From Sporotomaculum syntrophicum (GTDB taxonomy: Bacteria; Bacillota; Desulfotomaculia; Desulfotomaculales; Desulfallaceae), in assembly GCF_009932395.1 (NCBI RefSeq), contig NZ_LSRS01000002.1, positions 345,210 through 409,209 on the forward strand: 64,000 nucleotides of DNA, written 5' to 3'. The position numbers and the translations under genes were made by a program. Below the pieces are notes generated by a model. The model searched no databases and was not told the DNA's origin. It saw only the letters and a program-made list of their open reading frames with translations. Of this stretch, positions 52,698 to 61,246 are shown piece by piece; the first letter of the stretch is position 1; every line of letters begins with the position of its first letter.

Positions 52698-53837
52698 GTG
52701 CGTTCGGTGGGTAATTCTAGCTGGAAAACTAAGTTTATTGCGTTAACACTGGGTACTGTTATGGTTCTGGGGTGTGGGACGGCGTACGGTGCCAGCCTGC
52801 AGGAATTGCTGCAGCAAACCAGGCAGAAAATTAGTCAGATAAAACAGCAGCAGGAGGACAAACAGGAGCAAATCAAGGATTTTACCAGTGAGGCGGCTGT
52901 GCTGGACCAGCAGATTGCGCAGAAGAACCGGGAAATTAGTGGTTTGCGGGCTCAGCTGGATGTTGCGATGGCCAAGCTGGCACGAAATGAAAGAGAAATA
53001 GCCGTGGCTGAAGAGGAACTACAGAAAAGCACTGATGAATTGCACAAACGTGTGCGGGGTATGTATATAAACGGTAATGTGCAGTATATTGAGGTGTTGC
53101 TGGCGTCCAGCAGCTTCGGCGAGTTTTTGAACCGCTATGAGATGCTTAAACGGGTGGTAGACCGCGATGTGGGCATTGTCAAAGAGGTGGAGGCGCGCAA
53201 ACAGGAATTGGAAAATATGCGCCAGGCGCTGGCTAAGCAGAAGGAAAATATTGCTGCTTTAATGCGGCAGCAGGAGGCGGCCCGCCAGGAGCTGGCCTCC
53301 AGGAGCGCCCAGAAAAAGCAAGTAGTCGCCCAGGCTAAGCAGGATATGACTAAATACCAGGCTGAAATAGACCGGCTGGAACGGCAGGAGGAGGATATTA
53401 TCCGGCGCATATCTATGCAAAGCATGAGCAGCGGCCAGCCTGTGGCCACCGGTGCTTATTGTTGGCCGTTGCCGGGGCATACGTCTATTTCGTCACCGTT
53501 TGGTTACCGGACGCACCCCATCTTAAAAACTTCGCGGCTGCACAGCGGCATTGATATTCCTGCTCCCACAGGAACAACAGTACTGGCAACTCAGGGCGGG
53601 CGGGTGATTAATACCAGCTATATGAGCGGTTATGGTAACGTGGTCATGATTGATCACGGCGGCGGAGTCGTTTCGCTGTATGCACATTTATCTGCCCATT
53701 TGGTGGGCAATGGCGCGGTAGTTGCCAAGGGACAGGCCATTGCCCGGGTGGGCAGCACTGGTATGTCCACCGGGCCTCACCTGCATTTTGAAATGAGGGT
53801 CAACGGTTCGGCCGTTAACCCTAGAAATTATGTGTAA
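52698..53837 (+). CDS. EnvC/M23-type murein hydrolase or activator
   Basis: A 379-residue exported protein: signal peptide to about residue 32 ([13 protein letters not shown]), a long coiled coil (about 35-240, heptads rich in Gln, Lys, Glu) and a C-terminal M23/LytM domain with [36 protein letters not shown] and [14 protein letters not shown]. The zinc ligands His, Asp and HxH are present, so it may be an active endopeptidase and not only an activator as EnvC of E. coli. The coiled coil is the usual FtsX-binding part. GTG 52698 is 7 bases after GGAGG. Confidence 0.92.
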   Translation: MRSVGNSSWKTKFIALTLGTVMVLGCGTAYGASLQELLQQTRQKISQIKQQQEDKQEQIKDFTSEAAVLDQQIAQKNREISGLRAQLDVAMAKLARNEREIAVAEEELQKSTDELHKRVRGMYINGNVQYIEVLLASSSFGEFLNRYEMLKRVVDRDVGIVKEVEARKQELENMRQALAKQKENIAALMRQQEAARQELASRSAQKKQVVAQAKQDMTKYQAEIDRLERQEEDIIRRISMQSMSSGQPVATGAYCWPLPGHTSISSPFGYRTHPILKTSRLHSGIDIPAPTGTTVLATQGGRVINTSYMSGYGNVVMIDHGGGVVSLYAHLSAHLVGNGAVVAKGQAIARVGSTGMSTGPHLHFEMRVNGSAVNPRNYV

Positions 53838-53865
53838 AACGCCTGCGAGGGCGGCTGACTTAACC

Positions 53866-53906
53866 AGGGACAGTTGTCTCCATCCGTGAGGCGGGCTGTC
53901 CCTTTA
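53866..53906 (+). terminator. Weak terminator after the M23 gene
   Basis: AGGGACAG (53866-53873) pairs with CTGTCCCT (53896-53903) around a 22-base loop, then TTAAAAT. A TATAAT (53940-53945) downstream may start transcripts for the protease gene, but no matching -35 box is clear. Confidence 0.5.
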
Positions 53907-53988
53907 AAATTTGTTGTAATTGTTCTGCTCTATGTGTAGTATAATATGGTATATAATTAATTCCGGAAAATGGCAGGTGGCTGTGGCT

Positions 53989-55143
53989 ATGAATGGATAC
54001 TACAGGGATAGAAGTGGCGGCATCTCACGCTGGTTGACGGTGCTGGCCATTGTTTTTTTTGCTTTCTTTGTGTTGGTGGGAGCAGTAATTGGCAGTAACT
54101 ATCAGCACCTGGGCAATTTACTTAAAGTGATATCCCTGGTGCGCACCCAGTATATCGAGCCGGTACAAGTTACCGAGCTGGTTGACGGGGCTACTCGGGG
54201 CATTGTGGATGCGCTGGAGGATCCCTACTCGGTCTACCTGGACCCACAGACCTTTAAGCAGCTGCAGGAGCAAATCACCGGCAGCTTTGGCGGCCTGGGC
54301 ATACTGGTGGGGTTGAATAAGGAGGAAATGCTCACCGTAGTACGGGTGTATGATCATACGCCTGCTGCGGAAGCGGGTGTACAGGCAGGCGATATCATTA
54401 CCGGTATTGATGCGCGTGATGTGCAGGGGCTGGATTTGGATACCGCTGTTGGCCTGATGCGCGGTCCGGTGGGCAGTAAAATTAGGCTCAGCGTGCTGCG
54501 GGAGGGACATGCGGAACCACTAGAGTTTAAAATAACCAGGCAGGAAATAAGTGTCCCCACCGTGGAGGGAGAACTGCTGCCCGATTCTTCTATTGGCTAT
54601 ATAGCCATCAGCCAGTTTAATGAAAAAACTTCAAATGAAATGATGCAAATACTGGGCAAACTTAAGGGGCAGGGAATGCAGGGAATTATTTTGGATTTAC
54701 GCGATAATCCAGGTGGTGAATTAACTGCTGCTACCCAGGTGGCGGATAATTTTATTCCCAAGGGGCCCATAGTGTATATTGATTACCGGACAGGTAAGGA
54801 GGAAATTAGAGAAGCAGACGATGATTATCTCAAACTGCCTCTGGCTGTGCTGGTCAACGGGGGCAGTGCCAGCGCCTCTGAAATCCTGGCCGGGGCTGTT
54901 AAGGATACTGAAGCAGGTGTTTTAGTGGGCACCAAGACCTTCGGCAAGGGCATTGTGCAAACAGTGTACACCCTGGATAATGATGCCGGCCTGAAGCTGA
55001 CCACAGCCCGCTACCTGACGCCGAAGAAGAAGGATATCCATAAAAAAGGCGTACTGCCCGATGTGGTGGTGGAAAACCTGCCTGACCAGCCCGGTGACGA
55101 ACAGCTGGATAAAGCTATTGCGCTGGTGAAACAGAAATTATAG
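53989..55143 (+). CDS. S41 carboxyl-terminal processing protease (CtpA/CtpB type)
   Basis: A 384-residue membrane-anchored serine protease: one helix near residues 15-38, an N-terminal helical part with GIVDALEDPYSVYLDP, PDZ domain near 95-175 (GGLGILVG, VQAGDIITGIDARDVQGL) and catalytic core with LDLRDNPGG near 242, NGGSASASEILAGAVKD near 290 (catalytic Ser) and TFGKGIVQT near 318 (catalytic Lys). All catalytic residues are intact. In B. subtilis CtpB tunes sporulation signalling. ATG 53989 follows AGGTGG. Confidence 0.95.
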   Translation: MNGYYRDRSGGISRWLTVLAIVFFAFFVLVGAVIGSNYQHLGNLLKVISLVRTQYIEPVQVTELVDGATRGIVDALEDPYSVYLDPQTFKQLQEQITGSFGGLGILVGLNKEEMLTVVRVYDHTPAAEAGVQAGDIITGIDARDVQGLDLDTAVGLMRGPVGSKIRLSVLREGHAEPLEFKITRQEISVPTVEGELLPDSSIGYIAISQFNEKTSNEMMQILGKLKGQGMQGIILDLRDNPGGELTAATQVADNFIPKGPIVYIDYRTGKEEIREADDDYLKLPLAVLVNGGSASASEILAGAVKDTEAGVLVGTKTFGKGIVQTVYTLDNDAGLKLTTARYLTPKKKDIHKKGVLPDVVVENLPDQPGDEQLDKAIALVKQKL

Positions 55144-55171
55144 CTGCCGGCAAGCGTTTGAGGTGAGTGCA

Positions 55172-56413
55172 ATGTTTCCTTTTGCTGATATACTCCCTTT
55201 GATTATTGTGAGTATAGGGGCTATGCTGTGGGAGCCCGTGTTCTGGGTGGTGGTGCTGCTTATTGGGCTTCAGTTCTGGCGGATGCACGGCATGCGGTCA
55301 AGTATTTATGGGGTTGCGCTGAAATCCTCCCTTTGGTCTGAGGTGGGCACCATTATTCTGACAGGGTTGCTGGGCGGTATATTGGGCAGTTTGCTCATGG
55401 TGTTCATAGGGGTGACCCTGGCCGAGTCCGGCTTAATTTACCTCTGGCCGCTGGCCATCCTATTGATGCTGGTGGATGCGCGTTTTCTTTGTTTTGCCTA
55501 CGCAGGCGGAATACTGGCTCTTTCCCATCTGCTGTTTGGCTTTCCCCGGGTGAATGTCTCCCAGGTGCTGGCTCTGGTTGCCGTGCTGCACATGGTGGAG
55601 AGTATGCTGATCTTCTTTAGCGGGCATCTCGGCGCGGTGCCTGCTTTTTTTCGAGATCGTGCTGGGCGGGTGGTCGGCGGGTTTACGCTGCAAAAGCTCT
55701 GGCCGATCCCCATTACAGCCCTGGCTGTTATGGTGGGTGTTGCTGCCCCGCCGGGCAGTGTGGACATGCCCGAATGGTGGCCCTTGATTCAACCCGGTGG
55801 GGAGGGTACTGAGGATATAGTCTATACTCTAATGCCTGTGGTGGCGGCGCTGGGCTATGGTGATATGGCGATTTGCCGGAGCCCGCGACAAAAAGGACGA
55901 ATATCTGCGGGGTACCTGGCACTGTATAGTTTGCTGCTGCTGGTTCTAGCGGTGCTGGCCAGCCGCTCCCTGCTGCTGGGAGTGCTGGCTGCCCTGTTTG
56001 CCCCCCTGGGCCATGAAACGGTCATTTACATCGGACGCCGGTTGGAGATGGAGGGGGAGCCCATCCATGTACCCCATGCAGGCGGCCTGGCGGTGCTGGA
56101 TGTGGTACCGAAATCTCCTGCCTGGCAGACCGGGCTGCGTTCGGGCGATTTGCTGGTACAAGTCAACGGCGTGCCGGTGCACAGCCGGGCGGATTTAGCG
56201 GTGCTGATGTACGCAGAGGGCCCAGCCCTGGAGATGGTCTATGTTAACAGCAAGGGGCGGCGTATTCGGCGACGGCTGCTGGTCCAGGCTAATGAACCGC
56301 TGGGTATCTTACCGGTACCCGAGGGTGACGAGCAGGAAGGGGTGGTGGAATTAAGTACCGCCGGGCCGCTGAGTCGTTATTTTACTGCGCTCTGGAGGCG
56401 GCTGGGCAATTAA
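55172..56413 (+). CDS. MinJ-like polytopic PDZ protein
   Basis: A 413-residue protein with seven to eight membrane helices (about 5-290) and a C-terminal PDZ domain (about 300-370: GGLAVLDVVPKSPAWQTGLRSGDLLVQVNGVPVHSRADLAVL, given here by its key GLRSGDLLVQVNG core). ATG 55172 is 6 bases after GAGGTG. Position directly after a CtpB-like gene and next to ftsEX matches minJ of B. subtilis, which links DivIVA to MinD. Sequence relation to MinJ is inferred from architecture and synteny only. Confidence 0.85.
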   Translation: MFPFADILPLIIVSIGAMLWEPVFWVVVLLIGLQFWRMHGMRSSIYGVALKSSLWSEVGTIILTGLLGGILGSLLMVFIGVTLAESGLIYLWPLAILLMLVDARFLCFAYAGGILALSHLLFGFPRVNVSQVLALVAVLHMVESMLIFFSGHLGAVPAFFRDRAGRVVGGFTLQKLWPIPITALAVMVGVAAPPGSVDMPEWWPLIQPGGEGTEDIVYTLMPVVAALGYGDMAICRSPRQKGRISAGYLALYSLLLLVLAVLASRSLLLGVLAALFAPLGHETVIYIGRRLEMEGEPIHVPHAGGLAVLDVVPKSPAWQTGLRSGDLLVQVNGVPVHSRADLAVLMYAEGPALEMVYVNSKGRRIRRRLLVQANEPLGILPVPEGDEQEGVVELSTAGPLSRYFTALWRRLGN

Positions 56414-56485
56414 GAGCCGTTAGGGCCGGCTACAAATTCGGCGTTGACAGGCATGTTTTAGCATGTCTATAATTTAACCAGGAAT

Positions 56486-56518
56486 TGGGGTCAGGCTTAA
56501 ACTTTCTTAAACTTATTG
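56486..56518 (+). repeat. Dispersed 33-nt repeat, copy 3
   Basis: TGGGGTCAGGCTTAAACTT then TCTTAAACTTATTG, 73 bases after the PDZ gene stop, in the 309-base gap 56414-56722. Confidence 0.9.
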
Positions 56519-56544
56519 CTGCTGTAGCTGAATAACTTGTAAAC

Positions 56545-56584
56545 AAGCCCGCCGTTGTGTTGTATGTCAGCTACCGGTGGGCTT
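56545..56584 (+). terminator. Probable terminator after the PDZ gene
   Basis: AAGCCCGCC (56545-56553) pairs with GGTGGGCTT (56576-56584, one G-U pair); the tail TAGCTTTG is weak. The rest of the gap to 56722 holds no gene. Confidence 0.5.
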
Positions 56585-56722
56585 TAGCTTTGTTTCACCT
56601 GGTTGCCGGTTCAGTGGCAAGGATTTGGCGTTGGTTTGCAGAAATTGTACAATATATAAGAAATGCATTGAGGTGCTAATATAATAATGAGACGGCTTGT
56701 TAAGGAGAGGCTGTGATATTAA

Positions 56723-57286
56723 TTGTCTAAACCAATGCGTTTTGTAACCAGCAACCCGCAAAAAATATCTGAATATGAGCAGTTGCTAGCTCCTCATCAG
56801 TTTATCCCGGTGCGTTTAAATGTCCGACAACCCCAGGGGGATAACCAGCGGGAGGTGGTGCGGTGCAAGCTGCTGCTGGCCTACACCGAAAAAAGGGCCC
56901 GGTTGTTTGTGGACCACACAGGAATCAGTGTAGTAGCCTGGAATGGTTTGCCGGGAGGTATGACCAGGGAAATTTGGGGACAGCTGGGTATTGCCGGTTT
57001 TCTTCGACTGCTGCAGTGTGATGTTAACCGGCAGGCTACGGTACGCACCATTATCGGGTATTGCGACGGACGACAAATTTATACTTTCGAAGCCGAACTG
57101 GAGGGGGTCATCGCTGCTGAGCCCGATGGGTTGGCGAACACCTGGGAAAGTATATTTATACCTGCCGGATATGACCGGACGCTAGCTGCGCTGCCTCTGG
57201 AGGAGAAATTGCAAATATCGACCCGAGGTCAGGCAGCACAAAAATTTAAGGAGTTTTTATCCCAGCAGGCGGTGAGGATATGGTAA
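56723..57286 (+). CDS. RdgB/HAM1-like non-canonical purine NTP pyrophosphatase
   Basis: HAM1 enzymes clear ITP, dITP and XTP. The 187-residue protein has RFVTSNPQKISEYEQLL at the start (T-S-N-x-x-K), LFVDHTGISVVAWNGLPGG near 60 (where a typical enzyme has D-S/T-G; here D-H-T-G) and WESIFIPAGYDRTLAALPLEEK near 145, then a STRGQAAQKF end in place of SHR. Motifs are recognisable but each is varied, so the substrate may be altered. TTG 56723 follows AGGAGAGG at 12+ bases. It overlaps the SIR2 gene by 7 bases. Confidence 0.82.
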   Translation: MSKPMRFVTSNPQKISEYEQLLAPHQFIPVRLNVRQPQGDNQREVVRCKLLLAYTEKRARLFVDHTGISVVAWNGLPGGMTREIWGQLGIAGFLRLLQCDVNRQATVRTIIGYCDGRQIYTFEAELEGVIAAEPDGLANTWESIFIPAGYDRTLAALPLEEKLQISTRGQAAQKFKEFLSQQAVRIW

Positions 57287-58092
57287 GCTATAATAAACTG
57301 ATGGACGAATTGGCCCAGGATATCCTGGAAAAGAAAATCATTCCCTTTGTGGGGGCCGGTCTATCCCGTAACCTGGGGCTGCCGGAATGGGATGTTTTGA
57401 TAGCTAAAATAGCGGAGGATTTGGATATAGACCCGGAGATCTTGTCTATCCACGGAGACTCCCTACAAATTGCCGAATACCATATCATCTGTCACGGTGG
57501 TAGTAAAAATCGAATCAGCAAAATCATTGACCGCAATCTGCGTTCCACGGAAGTGAATATTGCGGCCTCCGTTGTGCACAAGTGCTTGGTGGATATGCAT
57601 TTCCCTAAAATATATACCACTAATTTTGATGAAGTGATTGAAAAAGCCTTCCGGTACCATGGAGAACCCTACTATGTGATTGCCACTCTGGATGATATAC
57701 TGGCCGCCCCGGACAATGTGACCCAGATCGTCAAGTTTCACGGTACCCTGGACCTGGACGAAACGTTGGTGATCAGTGAAACCGATTACTACAACCGGCT
57801 GGACATGGAGGGGCCACTGGATATTAAATTACGGGCGGACCTGCTGGGCAAAACCGTGCTTTTTCTGGGCTACAGCTTTCGGGACCTGAATATCCGATAT
57901 ATGTGGAGCAAGCTTTTTAAAATCATGCAGGCTAATTGCAAGGCGTTCATGGTGACCATGAAGCCCAACTATGTATTTGAAAAGATTTACGGTGAAAAAG
58001 GTATGAAAATTATCTGCCTGGACTCAGATGATTTTAACGCCGATTTTACCGAATTTATGGTGGATTTGCGCAGCCGGGTGCAGAAGGGCTAG
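57280..58092 (+). CDS. Stand-alone SIR2-like (SIR2_2) domain protein
   Basis: The 270-residue protein is a single SIR2-like Rossmann domain. It has IIPFVGAGLSRNLGLPEWDVLI near residues 20-41 (NAD-binding GAG loop, Asn and Asp positions), IYTTNFDEVIEKAF near 110, IVKFHGTLDLDETLVISETDYY near 150 with the catalytic His, and KTVLFLGYSFRDLNIRYMW near 190. Related domains are NAD-cleaving effectors in several anti-phage systems, usually fused to or paired with a sensor. Here it overlaps a HAM1-like gene instead. Role unknown; see findings. Confidence 0.85.
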   Translation: MVSYNKLMDELAQDILEKKIIPFVGAGLSRNLGLPEWDVLIAKIAEDLDIDPEILSIHGDSLQIAEYHIICHGGSKNRISKIIDRNLRSTEVNIAASVVHKCLVDMHFPKIYTTNFDEVIEKAFRYHGEPYYVIATLDDILAAPDNVTQIVKFHGTLDLDETLVISETDYYNRLDMEGPLDIKLRADLLGKTVLFLGYSFRDLNIRYMWSKLFKIMQANCKAFMVTMKPNYVFEKIYGEKGMKIICLDSDDFNADFTEFMVDLRSRVQKG

Positions 58093-58128
58093 GCTGAGCT
58101 GAGTAAGTGAGCTAAATGAAGGTGTTAA

Positions 58129-58728
58129 ATGGTGAAGGATAAACTTGAGCGCTGGAATCAGGCCAAGTCAGTTTGCCTGCGCTGCAGTGCCTGCCCGCTG
58201 GCGGACCGGCGAACCAAGGTGGTTTTTGGAGAAGGAGTGCTGACGGCGCCGGTGATGTTTGTGGGTGAGGGGCCCGGGGAGCAGGAGGATTTGCAGGGGA
58301 GGCCCTTTGTCGGCCCGGCCGGGCAACTGCTGGACCGGATGTTGGCCGCCATTGGCCTGAGCCGCGACCAAAACGCCATGATTTGCAATATCGTCAAGTG
58401 CCGCCCGCCCGGCAACCGGGAGCCCACTGCTGAGGAAGGCGCTCAATGCCTGCCTTTTTTAAGAGCCCAGGTGGATATCGTGCGGCCCCGGATTATTGTC
58501 TGTCTGGGAGCTACTGCGGTGCGGCACATCCTTGGCCCTGAGGCCCGGATCACCCGGGTGCGGGGGCAATGGATCGAGCGCAAGGGGTTCTGGATTACCG
58601 CCACCTACCACCCCGCCGCGTTGCTGCGGGATGCTTCCCGCAAAGGACAGGCCTGGTCTGACCTGCAAGCTATTCGTGCTAAACTGGCGGAGCTGGGTTT
58701 GATCCCGCCGGAGTCTGCTGATACATAG
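58129..58728 (+). CDS. Type 4 (iron-sulfur) uracil-DNA glycosylase
   Basis: Removes uracil from DNA. The 199-residue protein has the family's cluster Cys C16 and C19 (CLRCSACPL) plus NIVKCRPPGNREPT near 84 and QCLPFL near 102 for the 4Fe-4S site, motif A GEGPGEQEDLQGRPFVGPAG near 45 and motif B TYHPAALLR near 160. Length is standard. ATG 58129. It stands 37 bases after the SIR2 gene and may share its transcript; a strong terminator follows. Confidence 0.95.
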   Translation: MVKDKLERWNQAKSVCLRCSACPLADRRTKVVFGEGVLTAPVMFVGEGPGEQEDLQGRPFVGPAGQLLDRMLAAIGLSRDQNAMICNIVKCRPPGNREPTAEEGAQCLPFLRAQVDIVRPRIIVCLGATAVRHILGPEARITRVRGQWIERKGFWITATYHPAALLRDASRKGQAWSDLQAIRAKLAELGLIPPESADT

Positions 58729-58787
58729 GTCTATTTGACAAGACGTTCCGTCTGCTTATGGGTGACCATGATTTACCCCTGCTAAGG

Positions 58788-58840
58788 TAACACAGCCTAA
58801 AGCCTGTAGTTTGTGCCGGCTTTAGGCTGTGTTATTGTTA
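58788..58840 (+). terminator. Strong terminator between convergent genes
   Basis: A 17-bp near-perfect stem (58788-58804 with 58818-58834) then TTGTTA; symmetric enough to serve the facing gene at 58866 too. Confidence 0.88.
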
Positions 58841-58865
58841 ATAGCTGGTTGTATTAGTCTATTGT

Positions 58866-59228
58866 TTAGTTATACATGCTATCACCTGGTCCTTTCACCG
58901 CAGCTCTGGTAGTTTGGCTGGTTTCCTCCCCTGCCGGCAAGGTTTTGCCGGTAGCTGCGCCGGATGGCGGCTCTAATTGCCAGGCGGTAATTTTGTCCTG
59001 TTTAGCCAGCTTTAACATGGCCATGTATTGCCTCTCGCTGGCTTTGATTTTGTGTATGGTACAATCAATAAAATTTTGATCGCTGACAAAATCAAAATCA
59101 TACTTGGCTAGCTGCCATTCCCGCCGGGCGGAATTAACTGCTTCCAAAAGTCCACAGGGCTCTTTTTTTAAGGGTGATAACCAGGTTAGAAAACGATCAA
59201 TATATTCTTTAAAATATTCTTTAAACAC
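58866..59228 (-). CDS. DUF2508-like hypothetical protein
   Basis: GTG 59228, 10 bases after GGGAGG, gives 120 residues. The core LLEAVNSARREWQLAKYDFDFVSDQNFIDCTIHKIKASERQYMAM (given by its two halves, EWQLAKYDFDFV and IDCTIHKIKASERQY) resembles the YaaL/DUF2508 family, short helical proteins of unknown role usually found near recR. The last 35 residues are low-complexity Gly/Thr-rich. A TTG at 59246 in the same frame would lie inside the ribosome site. The 240 bases upstream to 59467 hold nothing I can support. Confidence 0.6.
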   Translation of the reverse strand: MFKEYFKEYIDRFLTWLSPLKKEPCGLLEAVNSARREWQLAKYDFDFVSDQNFIDCTIHKIKASERQYMAMLKLAKQDKITAWQLEPPSGAATGKTLPAGEETSQTTRAAVKGPGDSMYN

Positions 59229-59467
59229 AGTGCAGTCGCCTCCCAAAAAATACCTATATCAATAAATATGCGCTTGCTTGCTATTTAGCACCTTTATAGC
59301 CGGCGACTGCTCCGACAACCTCTGCATAAAGACTTGCGAAGCAGCACAGCCTAAATAAAGCTTAATAATAACGTTAAATCAGCGCGAAATAGGCATAGAG
59401 TACAAGCTGTGCAAAGTAATCCATAACGCGTGCTGCTGAGATGGAAATATATCCCGGAGGTGGGTAA

Positions 59468-60994
59468 ATGGGTGGACTCAGGTGCTTGGGGTGGTTAAAG
59501 CAAACCAGTGCTTTGCTGGTGATTGCTGTGCTGCTGGTATTGCCGCTGTTTTCTACGGGTTGCGGAAATCAGGAAGCGCAGCGCAAGCCTGCCGAGGCGC
59601 CGCTAAAGATTGCCTTTGCTGTGGCTGATCTGAACCGGGATGGCAACAAGACCATAAAAAAAATAGTGGATGAGCAAAAAAAACAGGCGAACGCCGATAT
59701 AATCTGGCTAGATGCCAAAAACGATGCAGGTGAACAGCAAAAGCAGCTAAGTGGGCTGGCCGATAAAAAGATCAAGGCAGTGGTGCTGCAACCGGCTGAT
59801 CCCGGTGCTGCCCAGGCGATGGTGGAAAATTTAGCCCGGTCCGGTATTAAGGTGGTAGCGCTGGAGAGCCTGCCTGTAAATACCCCGTTGGAGGGTTATA
59901 TTGCTTCTGAACATGCTATGGTGGGGCGGCTGCAGGCCCGTTATGTCCTGGAGGCGCTGAGGCGATCTGCCGAGACCCGTGAGGATAGCCAGTTTACTCT
60001 ACCCAAGGCGGGTACTATTATTAGGCCCGGAGAGGCTGAAAGTGAGCCAGCCCAAGAAGGACAGACAAGTTTGGCTAACGAAAGCGGGCAATCGCGTACA
60101 ACAAGCAGTGGCCAGGGCTTGGTTTCCGGGGTGGTGGATTACACTGTGGTGGCTCAGCTGCCCACCAAGAGGCCCTTGAACCTGGTTATTTTGCAGGGGG
60201 ACCCGCGCGACCAGACAGCCCGGGATATCACCGCTGCCAACCAGGCGGCTCTGCAGGGGCAAGAGGAGATCAGCATTGTAGAGGTTTTTGCCCACCCCCG
60301 CTGGGATCCAATTACAGTTCCCGCCAACCTGGCTGAGGCAATGAACAAGCATGGCCGGATTGACGTCATTTTGGCTAATGACAGCACTCTGGCTATGGCC
60401 GCGGTAGAGTTTTTAAAAATGGGTGGCTATGAGAAAAGTGTTTTAACTGTGGGCGCCGGAGCCGATGAAAAAGCCTCCCAGGCGCTGGTCAGAGGGGAAC
60501 ATGATGCAGAGGTTGACCTGCAGCCCGAGATGCTGGGTCGGTTTGCCCTGGAGGCGGCTGCAGGTCTGGCGAAAACCGGCTACTGGCAGTACGGTGAAAA
60601 GGTGAACAATGGTGATTACAGTGTACCTGCACGGATTGTGCCGGCCCGCCTGATTACCGCTAAAAATGCCTATTTGCTTGAAGAACGTTGGAAAGAGTTA
60701 AAGAAAGCCCGGGAAAAAGAGGGCGGCCAGCAGCAGGAACAGGCCCGGCCACCGGGTGAAGAACAGAGCGGCGGACAGGAGCAGGGGGACCAGCAAGGCC
60801 AGCAGGGCCAACAAGGTGAACAAAGCCAGCCGGGACAGCAGGGCAAAACAACGCTGCGCATTACTACCCAGGATGGTAAAACGATGGAAGTGCAGATTGA
60901 GGGCGAGGTTAAGAAAATTGAGTCTTCCCAGGGCGGTCAGCAAGGCTACGGGCAGGGCAGTGGTGATAACCGGCCGGAAGAACAAAGCCAGTAG
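59468..60994 (+). CDS. Sugar-binding-protein-like lipoprotein with Gln-rich tail
   Basis: A 508-residue exported lipoprotein: lipobox FSTGC near residue 31, then a type I periplasmic binding fold (Peripla_BP_4-like): IAFAVADLNRDGNKTIKKIVDE, IKAVVLQPADPGAAQAMVE near 98, HGRIDVILANDSTLAMAAVEFLK near 295 and GADEKASQALVRGEHDAEVDLQP near 325. A low-complexity insert (about 170-215) splits the lobes. The last 90 residues are Gln/Gly/Glu-rich around a small strand module RITTQDGKTMEVQIEGEVKKI. No permease or ATPase gene is nearby, so uptake by itself is not shown. ATG follows GGAGGTGGG. Confidence 0.85.
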   Translation: MGGLRCLGWLKQTSALLVIAVLLVLPLFSTGCGNQEAQRKPAEAPLKIAFAVADLNRDGNKTIKKIVDEQKKQANADIIWLDAKNDAGEQQKQLSGLADKKIKAVVLQPADPGAAQAMVENLARSGIKVVALESLPVNTPLEGYIASEHAMVGRLQARYVLEALRRSAETREDSQFTLPKAGTIIRPGEAESEPAQEGQTSLANESGQSRTTSSGQGLVSGVVDYTVVAQLPTKRPLNLVILQGDPRDQTARDITAANQAALQGQEEISIVEVFAHPRWDPITVPANLAEAMNKHGRIDVILANDSTLAMAAVEFLKMGGYEKSVLTVGAGADEKASQALVRGEHDAEVDLQPEMLGRFALEAAAGLAKTGYWQYGEKVNNGDYSVPARIVPARLITAKNAYLLEERWKELKKAREKEGGQQQEQARPPGEEQSGGQEQGDQQGQQGQQGEQSQPGQQGKTTLRITTQDGKTMEVQIEGEVKKIESSQGGQQGYGQGSGDNRPEEQSQ

Positions 60995-61059
60995 GAGCAC
61001 CTGCAATTGCCCGAGCAAGTGTTTTCAGTTGTTGCATTTGTATAAGCCTGCCATATGGT

Positions 61060-61098
61060 GAGTGAGCTGTTGTTATCTGGACAGCTCGCTCTTTTTAT
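61060..61098 (+). terminator. Terminator after the lipoprotein gene
   Basis: GAGTGAGCTGT (61060-61070) pairs with ACAGCTCGCTC (61081-61091, one G-U pair), then TTTTTATTT. Confidence 0.88.
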
Positions 61099-61220
61099 TT
61101 CATCCCTGGCTATAATGCTAGATTAATGCTAGATGGAAACGTTACTTGCTGCTGCTCAATCAGATATATTTTCGCGTTGCCTTGTCAGGATTTGTTACTA
61201 TATTGAACTGTTGACCGGTG

Positions 61221-61229
61221 TGATATAAT
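61221..61229 (+). promoter_or_regulatory. Extended -10 promoter of uvrB
   Basis: TGATATAAT (TGN plus perfect TATAAT) 17 bases before uvrB ATG. A weak TTGAAC lies 15 bases upstream. The transcript would have almost no leader. I see no LexA-type box that I would trust. Confidence 0.6.
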
Positions 61230-61246
61230 ACACCCGGGTGATAATA

